From NCBI GenBank assembly GCA_004154925.1, contig QJNS01000055.1, forward strand, positions 248,001 through 312,000: a stretch of DNA of 64,000 nucleotides, written 5' to 3'. Made by a program: the position numbers and the translations under genes. The notes under the pieces are model-generated. The model did not search any database, was not told the DNA's origin, and saw only the letters and a list, made by a program, of their open reading frames with translations. This document shows, in pieces, positions 24,447-34,818 of the stretch. Origin of the DNA: Monosporascus cannonballus (lineage: Eukaryota; Ascomycota; Sordariomycetes; Xylariales). Position 1 is the stretch's first letter, and every line of letters starts with the position of its first letter.

Positions 24447-25276
24447 TGCGATGTCGAGTGAGAATTACTTTTCCCGAACGTTGGGTCCTGGGATGGGATG
24501 GCCAAGTCCATTCAAGATCGCCTGGATTCGTTTCTGTAGAATGATAACGGATTTGGTGTGGCGCCTACCGAACCCGAAACTTATATGTGGGAACGACGCA
24601 GATTCCTGGCAATAATCGTACAAGAGCAACAGCATCTGTTGCGAACTTTGGTATCTGAAGTATATCGAATGCTCTGCGCTATCCTCCAAACTAAGTTGTG
24701 CCGGATCGAAGAAGCAGTTTCTGTTGAAATACGCTGTAGCTACTTCGTTGCAAAGTTACATCCAGGCAGAGATAAGGGAGAGGGATCGTAAGAGAAACAA
24801 TGATGTCCCGCCCGAGAGTGAGGCCTCACATCTTTCGGCACTATTCAGATTCGGCAGATCGGCTAGACAAAAGTATCCCACCGCATAGCCTAGAGACTTC
24901 CGTGACCAATCAAACACGACGATCCGATGTGCGTCGTCACATTGTTATAGAAAGATGCGCGCCGACGAAATGGTTCGCCGCCGGAATCGCTAACAACAAA
25001 AAGAGGAACGAGGTGGATCCCGGGATAACGCGGCCTCGGCCTGACGCTGCTGGTGTCTTGCGAAGGCACGCTGCAAGTGAGGAGGTTTTGACCACAGATA
25101 TACGCCCCTGCCGACGATTTATGCCCTAGTTTGTAAGTTGAGTGAGGTTAAGAAATATGATGTTGGTAGTAGGCTTTCCCAAAGTTGTGTTCGATCTTTA
25201 TCACAGAATAGCCCCTCCCCGACAGCTTCAGGGATCATCCGGAACAAGGCTATTCCTTTCCGGAGAGAGCCCTATG

Positions 25277-25303
25277 CCCTCGTTTTAACGTAGTGAACGA
25301 GGG
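25277..25303. repeat. Hairpin CCCTCGTT / AACGAGGG
   Basis: A perfect 8-bp inverted repeat with an 11-nt loop (25285-25295). Possibly a relic of a transposon end; role unknown. Confidence 0.7.
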
Positions 25304-25339
25304 TTATTGTGTCCAAAATTTCCTTTCCCTTAGAATAAG

Positions 25340-25385
25340 TCTTGGCGCCTCCCAAATAGGAAAATCTTGGCGTCCCAAATAGGAA
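25340..25385. repeat. Short direct repeat TCTTGGCG..TCCCAAATAGGAA
   Basis: Two copies (25340-25362 and 25365-25385) that differ by a CC insertion in the first. A third partial TTTTGGC follows. Meaning unknown. Confidence 0.75.
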
Positions 25386-25400
25386 GGTTTTGGCAACACC

Positions 25401-25476
25401 TGCCGTAACATTACCGCCACCTGGCATCCCTAAAGGTGGGGGGCCAAGCCCCCCCGGCCGGTGGCGTATGACGGCA
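25401..25476. repeat. Long imperfect inverted repeat with G/C-tract hairpin
   Basis: The arm 25401-25421 (TGCCGTAAC...CCGCCACC) is mirrored by 25460-25476 (GGTGGCGTATGACGGCA). Inside sits GGGGGGC / GCCCCCC (25438-25444 and 25448-25454) with a 3-nt loop. This could extrude as a cruciform or be the end of an unrecognised DNA element. Confidence 0.7.
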
Positions 25477-26128
25477 TGCATGGTTGACATATAGTCGACG
25501 TACGGTTAACGCTATTAAAACTAGGGCATATTGTGCTTGCCGCGGCGACGCGGTAGCCTCACGTATCAGTGGACCGCCGATAATAAGTGGGATCACCGTT
25601 TCTTAAGTTTCTGGTGATTAAATTAATATAGCCCTTAAGAGCTGTGCATCTGCTCCCGTGTAAGTGTGACATTAGTTATTATAAGTATGAATATAAGTAG
25701 GCAATTGAAATGAGCTTCCTATTATTTGACTTTTGGTACCAGCATCGTCTTACAATACTGTTCTAGGGTTTGCACTACTCACTCACCCACGCTAGATTTT
25801 CTACCCACGAGCCACCCATGCCAAGAAAATGCTACCCACGAATGGGTAATCCTAGGTAATCCGTAGGTAGTACTTATTAATTAATATTTATTTTTACTTA
25901 TTAAACTTATTTCACTTTTTTGTACTATTACATATAATTAAGATTAAATATTACAATATATAAATTTTATATTTACGGTAAATATAAATTATAAAGCTGT
26001 TTACCGATTAATAGATTAATTAGTACGTTATCGAAAACTAATTATTTGCGTACATATATTTGTGGAGAAGTACTAAAAAATACCTACGTTATTTACGATT
26101 CTGGGTATTTATTTATTATTATAATAGC

Positions 26129-26293
26129 TGTCACGAGCCAAGGGCCCTAATGGAGGGATTAGCGTAACGCTAATCCCGTGGCTCCCGTATATATAGCTAG
26201 CTGCTCTTACGTATTTTCTTAGCTGTTCCCTAGATTTCTTAATAGATCTGTTATGGCTTATATCCTTAGTTACTGCGTGTACAACCTTTTACA
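26129..26293 (+). repeat. Left LTR of element K (165 bp)
   Basis: Starts TGTCACGAGCC and ends CTTTTACA. A palindrome GGATTAGCGTAACGCTAATCC lies within 26156-26178. It is less mutated than the right copy (27477-27641, starting TATCACGGGCT). Confidence 0.9.
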
Positions 26294-26384
26294 TATTAAG
26301 AAATCTCCTTTTTCGCAAACGGTCCGTCGCCGTAAGAAATACGTTAACGTTACGCATCCGTTATTCGTACGCAGTTTATTCGCT

Positions 26385-27469
26385 ATGGATACCGAGAAAC
26401 CGCGTTATCAGGTTTTACGAACCGTTTGCGAGCTATAAGACCGTAAAGACCATAACGCCTAAAGGTTCGAAATGGATAGGAAGTTATTCGTTAACGGAAA
26501 GGCGATCGGCAAAAATCGTACGTAATTTTTTTATATTTGGGGAATTTTTAGCCGTTAATTTTAAAAATTAACGTTTTTGCCGTATATACAAAAAGCTTTA
26601 AAAAAGCTAAAATTTTAAACTTTTTTAAATTATATCGCCGTTATTTTAAAAAAACCTAATAAAGAATAAAAAGTTAATTAACGTTTAATTAAATTATATT
26701 AACGTAATATTTAAATAATATTTAAATACGTTTTTATATTCGAAAATATTTTTTATTAAGCCGGAAAAAACGAATAACCGAATAAAGCCAAATTTTTCTT
26801 ATTAATTTCCGGCTTTAATACCAGAACGAAAAAATGATTGGATTATAAAAGGTAACTTAATATTTGGGAAAATTTTGCATAATTTTTTTGTTATTCGGAA
26901 ATATCGTTTTTAACGGTTTTTATCCCGGCGTATTTACGCGTAATAATTTTCTAATCGAAAGGCGATATTATGAAAAATATGGAAATCGGTACGTTAGCCG
27001 TTAATTATTAATGTAAATACTGTTAGCAAACGGAAAAACGTTATTTAAAGTATAACGAAACGGGGTATTTTTGGAAAAATTATCCTAAAGGGAAGGAAAT
27101 TACCGTTTGATATATTGGCGTTAATAAGGCCTTAAAGGTTCCGTTATTGCTTAAACGACAAAAAATAATTGTAAAAACGTTTAATAAAATCTGGGAAAAT
27201 TTAAATAAATTTAACGCTTACGAAACATTAAAAGAACTGGCAAAAAAAAGCCTTAGGGAAAATAACGCAAAAATATAAAGCTAGTAATACGTAACGCATT
27301 AAAGACGTACGGGCGTAAAATATGCCACGTAATTTCCCCGTAACCGTCGAAAAACCCTTCGGATTAAGATTTACGAATATTGCCGCCTTGGAACAAGGTC
27401 CCTAAAAGGGTATTATAAATAAAGGTTTGCTGTACAACGGGAAAAAAACGAGAATTGGATTTAGAGGGG
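26385..27469 (+). pseudogene. Unrecognised ORF carried by element K
   Basis: One frame can be followed from ATG 26385 (MDTEKPRYQVLRTVCEL) to just before the right LTR, about 360 codons. It is broken by some 25 stops that are nearly all TAA, with a few TAG and TGA, each one RIP-type change from CAA, CAG, CGA or TGG. A possible start is also 26253, inside the LTR. Visible pieces are CKYC (a CxxC pair), YNETGYFWKNYPKGKEI, KTFNKIWENLNKFNAYETL and CRLGTRSLKGYYKQRFAVQR. I do not recognise the family. It may be a divergent gag-like or captured host gene, ending near the polypurine tract. Confidence 0.6.
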
Positions 27470-27476
27470 GGGGTTA

Positions 27477-27641
27477 TATCACGGGCTAAAGGCCTTAGTG
27501 GAAGGATTAATATAACGTTAATTTCGTGGCTTCCGTATATATAGGTAGCTGCTCTTACGTATTTTCTTAGCTGTTCCCTAGATTTCTTAATAGATTTGTT
27601 ATGGCCTATATCTTTAGCTACTGCGTATGCAGCCTCTTATA
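27477..27641 (+). repeat. Right LTR of element K (165 bp)
   Basis: Partner of 26129-26293. Differences are mainly transitions of RIP type. Ends CTCTTATA (from CA), then TSD ATAGC. Confidence 0.9.
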
Positions 27642-27753
27642 ATAGCTAAGCGGTTTAACTAATTATTAAACCTAAGTGGTACGGATTTACGTTAACAAAA
27701 ATATCGTAATATTTTAAGTAATAAATATAATCACTTATTACGTTTTGTAATAT

Positions 27754-27887
27754 TATTACGGCTGAACTATACCGCTATACCACTAGGGGTAAAAAATCGA
27801 TAAAATAATTATAATTATAGCAATTATTCTAGTACTTACAGCTGTATACATATTAGAATTTTGTATGATATTATTCAAACCGTAACA
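27754..27887. mobile_element. Short TG...CA insertion S1 (134 bp)
   Basis: Starts TATTACGGCTGAAC (TG form TGTTACGGC) and ends CCGTAACA. It is flanked by AATAT at 27749-27753 and 27888-27892, and sits inside the left LTR of H: the element C LTR reads straight across this point. It could be a solo LTR of a very short-LTR element or a SINE/TRIM-like unit. Confidence 0.72.
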
Positions 27888-28033
27888 AATATTAAAAACG
27901 TTTTAAGTAACGAATTATGATTATAAGTTAATATTATTTAAGTTACAGAAATAACGAATATATATATTTTATATAAAGTGATTAATTTTTTATTAAATTT
28001 TAAAGTTATGATAAATTTGCTTTTATCAAATAT

Positions 28034-28223
28034 TGTGACGGGCACGATACGTAGGTTGAACGGAGGTACGGCCTAATAAAGGTTTATATTCAAGGTAAGG
28101 AGGGAAGGGGAGGAACAGCTAGCCACCAGCGAGATGGCTGTTTTTTATATACATATGGGTAAATTCGGGCTAAGGAGTTCGTTCCGTAAACCCGAGCTGC
28201 CCTATAGGTTTTAGCCTGTAATA
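28034..28223 (-). repeat. Left (3' in sense) LTR of element E (190 bp)
   Basis: Shares GCTAGCCACCAGCGAG and ATATACATATGGGTAA with the right copy. It contains a TAGCCACC...GGTGGCT-type inverted repeat. Confidence 0.88.
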
Positions 28224-28242
28224 TCACCCTTTTCCTTGCCTT
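28224..28242 (-). other. Polypurine tract of element E
   Basis: Minus-strand purine run directly 5' of the sense 3' LTR; supports minus orientation. Confidence 0.65.
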
Positions 28243-30559
28243 TAAGAAGTAATAAGGCTGCGGCAAGGCGGCGGCGGCTTTATTTATACCTTTTTCTTTT
28301 TGTCCCTGTTCGTACCTTTACGTTTTCGCCAACCCCGTTTCCGTTTCCGAATAACTTTTCGAAATTATTAAAAATAATTATATTTTCGAAATTATTACAT
28401 AAATTTTATATTGGTTCGGCGTAACCTGCCTATTTTATAAATAGTTCTTTTCGGCAACCGCGGTTTACGCATTTATTTTCGGCCTTTAATATACGTTTTA
28501 TTATATATTGTTTTTTAAATAATAACGGTAATAGTTAATTATTATTTAAGATTTAACTAAATAACCGATCTTTTATTATTAGTTTTAAAAGGTTTACGTC
28601 AAATTTCGAATATATCCTTAATAATACATTTAATTTTACGGTATTATGTAACGTAATCATAATAATTTTATATTTAATATATATTTAAAATAATCTTTTA
28701 AATAATTGCAAAATAATTACGTTTTTTAAGTTTAATTATATTAGATTTTTTATTTCAAAATACGGTACTTATTTTCTAAAAATATTAATTAATTGCTTTA
28801 TTTAAACTTATATCGATATTATAATAGTTTATACGAATTTCGTCCTTTTTCGTAATTTTTTAATAAAAATAATAATTTTTTTTATTTTGGGGATTAATTA
28901 AAATGTTACTGTTATTTTGTTAATAGGTTTTATATCGTATTTATAAATTAAAAAAAGGTTTACTTTTAACGAAATATTTTTATTGTTAAAAATTAATTAT
29001 GCTGCCGGTAAAAATTCGGCCTAATTATATTATACGTAATTTATAAAAGAACGGAAATATATAAATATTTTTTAATTAACTTTTTTTATAATTCTGTCCA
29101 TTTAAGGATAAAAAGATATATTAAATTATTACTATATATTTATTAAGTTATATAAATAAATTTAAAATTTATTTATATAATTATTTCTTTTATTAAATAT
29201 TAATTGTTTAAGAAAACCGTAATATTTTTAATAATAAATAATAAAGCATTAAACGTATGTTTTCGTATTTATGTTAAATATCGGCTTTAAAATAACTGTT
29301 TTCGTTAAGTAATTATAAAGTACCATAAAAAGCGGAGGTTCTTTTTTTGCCTTGCCGGTAAATCGATTATAAAATTTACCGAAAAATTTAAATAAAATTG
29401 GTTTGGAATAAATAAAGGCCATAATAACCTTTTTTTTAATTTTTTTTCCATACGTATAACTTATTATATATGTCGTAATTACGGTAAAAACGGCATATAT
29501 CCTAAATTTATCTTAACTAATAATAATTATGAATTAATATTATTAACGTAATATTTTTTCTTAGATAGCCGGTAATATGAAAATCGTATACCCGTTAAAT
29601 TAACAACGTTCGAAATAACTTTTAAATAAAGACTTAAATATATCCTTTAAATTATAAAAAAACCTTAAAATTAAAGGAATATTTCGTTATAAAAATATTT
29701 ACCGTACTTATAACTAGGGAGAAATTACGTAATTTTTGGGTTACGGCGGCGTATGCTATATTTAAGGTTTTATTTTTGATAACCCTTAAATCCTATATTT
29801 CTTAAAGGTTTTTTTCGAGGAATATTTTTTTGTTAAGGAGTATAACCGATCGTTCGCTATTGCCTTGCTTTAAGTAAATTGCGGCTATCAGGATTTCCTG
29901 GATTTGCGTTAATTTATTAAATAATTATTTTTCTTTAATTAACCGGATTACCTACTTTTTAACTTTAATATTTTTTTTGCCGCAAAATATATTTTATGGC
30001 CTGCAAAATATAATATCGGGTCGACTTATTAATTTGTTAAGATAATATTTAAATACGAAATTAAAAGCGGGTAAAAAATTGGTTTATTAAATTTGCCTTT
30101 TAGTAAATTTACGGGTATTTATAAAGTATTAAAAGTTTACGTAATTTATTAAAATCGTAAAAAGGCTAATTAATTTTTAAAAAAATCTTTCCATTCCGCT
30201 AACGCTTTAACGATAATTAGCAGCTCCTTATTATATATTTCGTAATTATATTTAACTGGCGATAATTTCTTTAAAAAATACGTAATTGGTTATAAACGCC
30301 TTAATAAATCGAATTAAAACAAATATTTTTTAACTGTTTAGCCGAAATAATTTGCCTTTATTATCGTTTTTTTTCGGGGTTTTAATACGTAAGGATAAAC
30401 GCTGTAATAAAAGGTTTTTTAAGTCGGTCGAAAATTTGGTATTTTTTTTGTTTTTCCAGCGGAAAAGGGTCCTTTTTTAGTTAATCGTAAAAGGGGAACC
30501 GTTACCTCGTTAAAAAATTTTATAAAGATTTAATAAAAATTAACGAATCCGATAAAGCT

Positions 30560-31250
30560 TTTAACTCTTTTTATATTAATAAAAACCTTTTATTCCCGAA
30601 TAACAGTTTTCTTTTTAGGATTAATTTTTAAGCTTATTTTTATTTCGATAATAAATTTTAAGTATTTCGTTTTCTGGATTACGAATTCGTATTTATCCGG
30701 ATCCAGCTTTAATTTTATTTCCGCCAAACGGCGTAATACCAGCTTAATTTTGGTTATATAATTGGTTCGAAAACCGGATAAATAAATTAATATATTATTT
30801 ATATATACGGAACAAAAATTATCAAAATAAAGTTTCAGAGTAATATTAATATAACGTTAAAAGGCAGCCGGTATACCGTTAAGGTTAAATAAGTATACCA
30901 GTTATTCGAAAAACCCGAAATATATACGGAACGTAATTTTTTATTCGTTTCCTTAACGGATACGTAACCGGTAAAAAGCCGTTCGAACGTTAAGCTTCGT
31001 AAATTACCGGGCCTATAATAAGGTTCATAACGTTTTCTTTATTTATAAAAAAACGTAACGGTTTCGTTTTATAATTTTATTTAACTTTTTATAATTTAAG
31101 TAAAACCGTAAACCCTCGTTAAATTTCGTTACGAATAATACCGGGATACTTACGAAAGAATTATTAACCCGAATCCAATTTTTAATAAATAAATTTATAA
31201 ATATTTTACGTAAAATTAATAATTTCTTTTTTAATATCCCGTATAAAAGT
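30560..31250 (-). pseudogene. Element E reverse transcriptase remnant
   Basis: The minus strand reads FIKNWIRVNNSFVSIPVLFV and EGLRFYLNYKKLNKI near 31090-31200, then SVYINNILIYLSGFRTNYI over the catalytic box at 30794-30805. There YLDD has become Tyr-Ile-Asn-Asn (GAT or GAC to AAT, RIP type). LVLRRLAEIKLKLDPDKYEF and TKYLKFIIE follow. These are standard gypsy RT landmarks; integrase should lie further left but is too decayed to place exactly. Confidence 0.85.
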
Positions 31251-33456
31251 TTTTATAAAACTATTTTTTTAACCGGAAATATTTATTTCCAGATTTATTA
31301 CGATATCATTATTATTATAATAAAATAATAACGATAAATTTTTATCGTTTACAAAAGGTTTCGGAATTTTTATACCGTTTTAAAAAAACGTTTTATTATA
31401 TTTTTGGAAATTAATTACGGTTTTATTTTTAAAGCCTTATTAATATCTTTTATAAAAATTACAAATAATTATATTTCATGTTTCTTACGACGGTTTTGCC
31501 GTATTATTGCCGCAAAGGTTATAACTGCCATTAAGTAAACTTTTTTATACTTTTATAACCGCCCTTTTAGGCGGTCCTTAGGTTCCTTATCGAACAATCC
31601 TTTTTTACGTAATATGGGCGCAATAACGTTATTCGTAAAACGGATAAACAGTTATTTCGCCTTATATATAACATTATTATATTTTATTTAAAGTTTTCCT
31701 AAAATAAAAATGTAAAATAAGTTTTTGACTACGTATCCTTAAATTCGTTTTAGGCGGCCGTTTAAATTTATATTAACATAAATAATTTTTCGGATTACAA
31801 TTATTATAAGTTCGTTATTTTTCGTTAATTTTAATTAATAAAATATAATAAGTATATATTATAATTTTAAACGGCAAATTAACCGTTAATAAAACGCAAA
31901 ATAATAAATATATTTTTATCGATTAAAACGTTCATATATATAATATTAATAATTAAAACGTTTAATATAAAAAAGGTATTATTTAATTTATTATTAACTT
32001 TTTGAAATTTTTTTATTACGTTTTTTTTGCCAGCGACTTTTAATAAAAGTTATTTTTTTTTAAATTTTCGTTATCCGAATCGTTATTCTCGTTAATAATA
32101 TTCCGCAAGTTCGCTGCCATAACCTCCGTTCTAGCCGGATAAGGCCGTTTTGCGGATTTATATTTGGGGTATTTTCAATTCGAATAACTTGTAGCGGCAT
32201 AACTGAAACATTATATTTTCTGTTTCCGAACTTTTATTTTATCGTCGGAAAACTATTTCGCATAAGGCTGGTTATCCAAGCCCTATCCCGAACTATTTCC
32301 GGATCGCTTTTTTTAATTATCCCGTTATTAATTTATAAGTTTAGAAATTAACCTAATTAATTACGCGATATTTATTATAAACATATCTTTTTAAACGTTT
32401 TTTATTTAAATCTGTTTATTAATTTAATTAATGTATAATTATTAGTTAACCGTTCCGTTTTTTTTACCGGAATATCAAATTATCGTTTTTTTTGTTTAAA
32501 TAATAATCGGGCAAAATTTTTAAGCAATTAATTATTTTTTTTACTTTATATATTTAACAATTATAATCGTTATAAGGTATATTTTTCGCAATTAATGTAT
32601 TACGGAATTACGTATTAATACCGGCATTTAAAAAAACCATTTTAGTTATTAAAAATTATATTAAACCTTTATATTTGGCCAATTTAAGTTTAAAATTTAA
32701 TAAGTAATTTTAAAACCGTTAATTATTACCTTATTTTATATATTATAATTGTTTTTTAACGGATTATACCGCTTATTTCTTTTCGAATTACTTTTTTATA
32801 TAAAGAAAAAAATTATCGACGTTAAAATCCTTTTATAATTTTCTTATTTCGAATTAATAATTAAATCGTAATTGTTTTTCGGTAAATATAAATATTATAA
32901 TGCTTAAATAAGTTATTATAAAAAAACTGAAAATAAACCGGTTTTCCTTTATTTTCGTACGAAATATAACGAAAAACAAACGGAACATTTTTTATTTCCT
33001 GTTTTACTAAGGCCATTTTATAGGCTTACGATTCGCTTTTACAAACGCATTATTAAGCGGTAGACCTACCGTAAATCCTTGGCGAAACGGGTCCTGTTTT
33101 ATAAAAACCTTTTCTTTTTCCGCTTTTATAAAAAATATCTTTTTATTTCCGTTATCCGGTTAAGTAAGTTACTTCTCGGTTCGTTACGGCTAAAAACCAA
33201 CTTAATAAATCTTTCTTATTATATATTAAGCTTTTGGAATATATTTACGAATAACTGGTGTTATAAGTTTTCTTTAGTAATTCCGGACGAGGTTAATACC
33301 GTAAGTTCGCCTATGGTTTCGTCGGTTATATTACTTCGCAATTACCTCGCTATAAAACCTTTTTTGGCTTATTATTTATAACCAGGGTATTTTTAGGAAG
33401 CGTTTCGCTTTTACCTAATTTTCTGGAAGTTATAATAAGTTATAACCTTAAATATA

Positions 33457-33646
33457 TATAACGGATACGATACATAAGTCAAACGGAGGTACGGCCCAAC
33501 AAAAGTTTATATTCAAAATAAGAAGGGAAAAGGAAAAACAGCTAGCCACCAGCGAGGTGGCTGGTTTTTATATACATATGGGTAAGCTCGGGCTAAGGAG
33601 CTCGCTCCGTAAGCCCGAGCTGCCCTACAGGCTCTGGCCTGTAACA
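33457..33646 (-). repeat. Right (5' in sense) LTR of element E (190 bp)
   Basis: Partner of 28034-28223. The left end is RIP-converted (TATAACGGATACG), the right end nearly unmutated, ending CTGGCCTGTAACA. Confidence 0.88.
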
Positions 33647-33651
33647 AATAT

Positions 33652-33765
33652 AATGAATTTTATATTGATTTATTTTGATTTTATTACTAAAATACATCCA
33701 GATTCCGTAACATTATTATATAAGTCCAACCGTTTTTACGATCAGTTTCAATCTAAGTCGTAATA
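33652..33765 (-). repeat. Remaining end of the left LTR of H
   Basis: Continues the LTR of H after the E insertion and ends GTCGTAATA. The internal sequence then starts CGATTTT as in elements C and G. Confidence 0.65.
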
Positions 33766-34381
33766 CGATTTTGTTTTTCTTAGGATTTTTAAATTTAAAA
33801 ATTTATTCTCAGTAAATCATATTTTAATATAATAAGTCCTATCGTTAACCGTAAATCTCGGATTTATCTTTATTAAAAAAAGTTTAAAATCTTTGGCTAT
33901 TTATATTATTAAATTTGATCTTAAAGGTGTATCGTATATGCAGTATGTGAAAATAGTACCAAATATCAGATAATTAAAAAGAATTCGTCGTTATAATAAA
34001 TATATCAAAAATCGTTACAGTTACGATAGTTCCGGCGTTCCGATTAACTTTTTACGTCGTATTAGGGAAAGAAATCGCTTAAATCGGAAAAAAGCTGTTA
34101 TCGAAAAAACTGTTTTACGGCTTTAATAAAAGATAAAAAAAGCTTAGCGCGCAAATAACGCGATATTAACGAAATTATCGGTTGTTTTTTTCGTTTACGT
34201 TGTTAAAAATTTCTTTATGAAAAAGAGTTAAAATTGTTAATTACGAGCTTTAGTAGATGGACGAATTAGAGGAATAAAAGCGCGTAAAGGTCGTTACCGT
34301 ATCTTCTTATTCGGTAATTAACTAATCCGCCGTAAAACTTCCATAATTTCTTTCCGCTGCTTTAAAACAACATAAACTGAG
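33766..34381 (+). pseudogene. Antisense ORF remnant of element H
   Basis: Internal sequence following the LTR end of H, in the position where element C has its antisense ORF. Plus-strand pieces include FLRRIRERNRLNRKKAVIEKTVLRL and, in a shifted frame, IIGCFFRLRC. They are rich in Arg, Lys and Leu and helix-like, but similarity to the C and I copies is weak. The stretch ends at another C-type LTR (34382). Confidence 0.4.
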
Positions 34382-34818
34382 TATAACGATTAAGTGTCAG
34401 CTAGCCACTGCACCAAAAGACTGAATTGATAAGTGCGCGCTTATCGGACTACTTATCTAACATTAAGCGGTTTAACTAATTATTAAATCTAAGTCGTAAG
34501 GGTTCATGTCAGTAGAAATAATGTGAAAATCTGAGTAATAATATAATTACTTGTTACATTTCGTAATACTAAGAGCGTTTTAAATAGCAATATTTTATTA
34601 TAAATTAAAAATATTTAAGTCATAAAAATAAGCGTATTTATATATCATTGTTCTTATATATTGAACCTTTTTTTGCTTAATAACATATAATTCAGTAATT
34701 ATTTAATTATATTTAGTTGATTTCTATTAAACGCTTATTTTATAGCTTAATTTACTTAGGTTTTGATTTGGTTATAACGCAACTGTTTTCGAAACTCGTA
34801 CTTCGTTAATTCGTAATA
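34382..34818 (-). repeat. C-type LTR (G) with a 68-bp insertion
   Basis: Without the insertion at 34395-34462 and one TSD copy it starts TATAACGATTAAGCGGTTTAACTAATTATTAAA, as the C LTR does after RIP, and ends TCGTAATA before CGATTTC. Net length is about 364 bp. No right partner is evident, so it may be from a tandem or recombined element. Confidence 0.65.
34395..34462. mobile_element. Short TG...CA insertion S2 (68 bp)
   Basis: TGTCAGCTAGCCACTG...CTTATCTAACA, flanked by TTAAG at 34390-34394 and 34463-34467. Removal restores the C-type LTR start. It contains the near-palindrome GATAAGTGCGCGCTTATC and is GC-normal inside an AT-rich LTR. Confidence 0.75.

Larger units (their letters stand above)
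24447..25763. other. Intergenic region upstream of the HET gene
   Basis: About 1.3 kb with only short frames that lack family signatures. The first part should hold the HET promoter. From 25260 to 25500 there are hairpins and a short direct repeat (separate entries). GC drops after about 25600. Confidence 0.5.
26129..27641 (+). mobile_element. Small LTR element K (1.5 kb, no pol)
   Basis: Two 165-bp LTRs (26129-26293 and 27477-27641; offset 1348) and TSD ATAGC (26124-26128, 27642-27646). The polypurine run AGAGGGGGGGG (27463-27473) before the right LTR gives plus orientation. The internal 1.18 kb has no reverse transcriptase, integrase or recognisable gag; it holds one long decayed frame instead. 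It inserted into the left LTR of H, nine bases from its edge. Confidence 0.88.
28034..33646 (-). mobile_element. Ty3/gypsy LTR retrotransposon E, inserted in LTR of H
   Basis: 190-bp LTRs at 28034-28223 and 33457-33646 (offset 5423), starting TGTGACGGGCACG or its RIP form and ending GTAACA or GTAATA. TSD AATAT lies at 28029-28033 and 33647-33651. Pol reads on the minus strand, and the purine run AAGGCAAGGAAAAGGGTGA (minus strand of 28224-28242) lies next to the left LTR, as expected for a minus element. The outer half of the right LTR keeps normal GC (GCTCGGGCTAAGGAGCTCGC). Confidence 0.88.

Noticed and set aside
24800..25129. 109-codon plus-strand frame upstream of the HET gene
   Set aside because: No family signature, no hydrophobic or repeat structure, and no supporting introns.
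25407..25415. TAACATTAC similar to the nonanucleotide of circular ssDNA virus origins
   Set aside because: It lies in a stem arm, not in a loop, and no Rep-like frame is nearby; chance match.
25764..25777. TAGGGTT resembling a telomere repeat
   Set aside because: Present once at each end of a TIR pair, not in tandem; explained by the transposon ends.
27761..27790. tRNA-like string (CCGCTATACCACTAGGGG)
   Set aside because: Only half a tRNA could be matched and no cloverleaf can be drawn; treated as part of S1.
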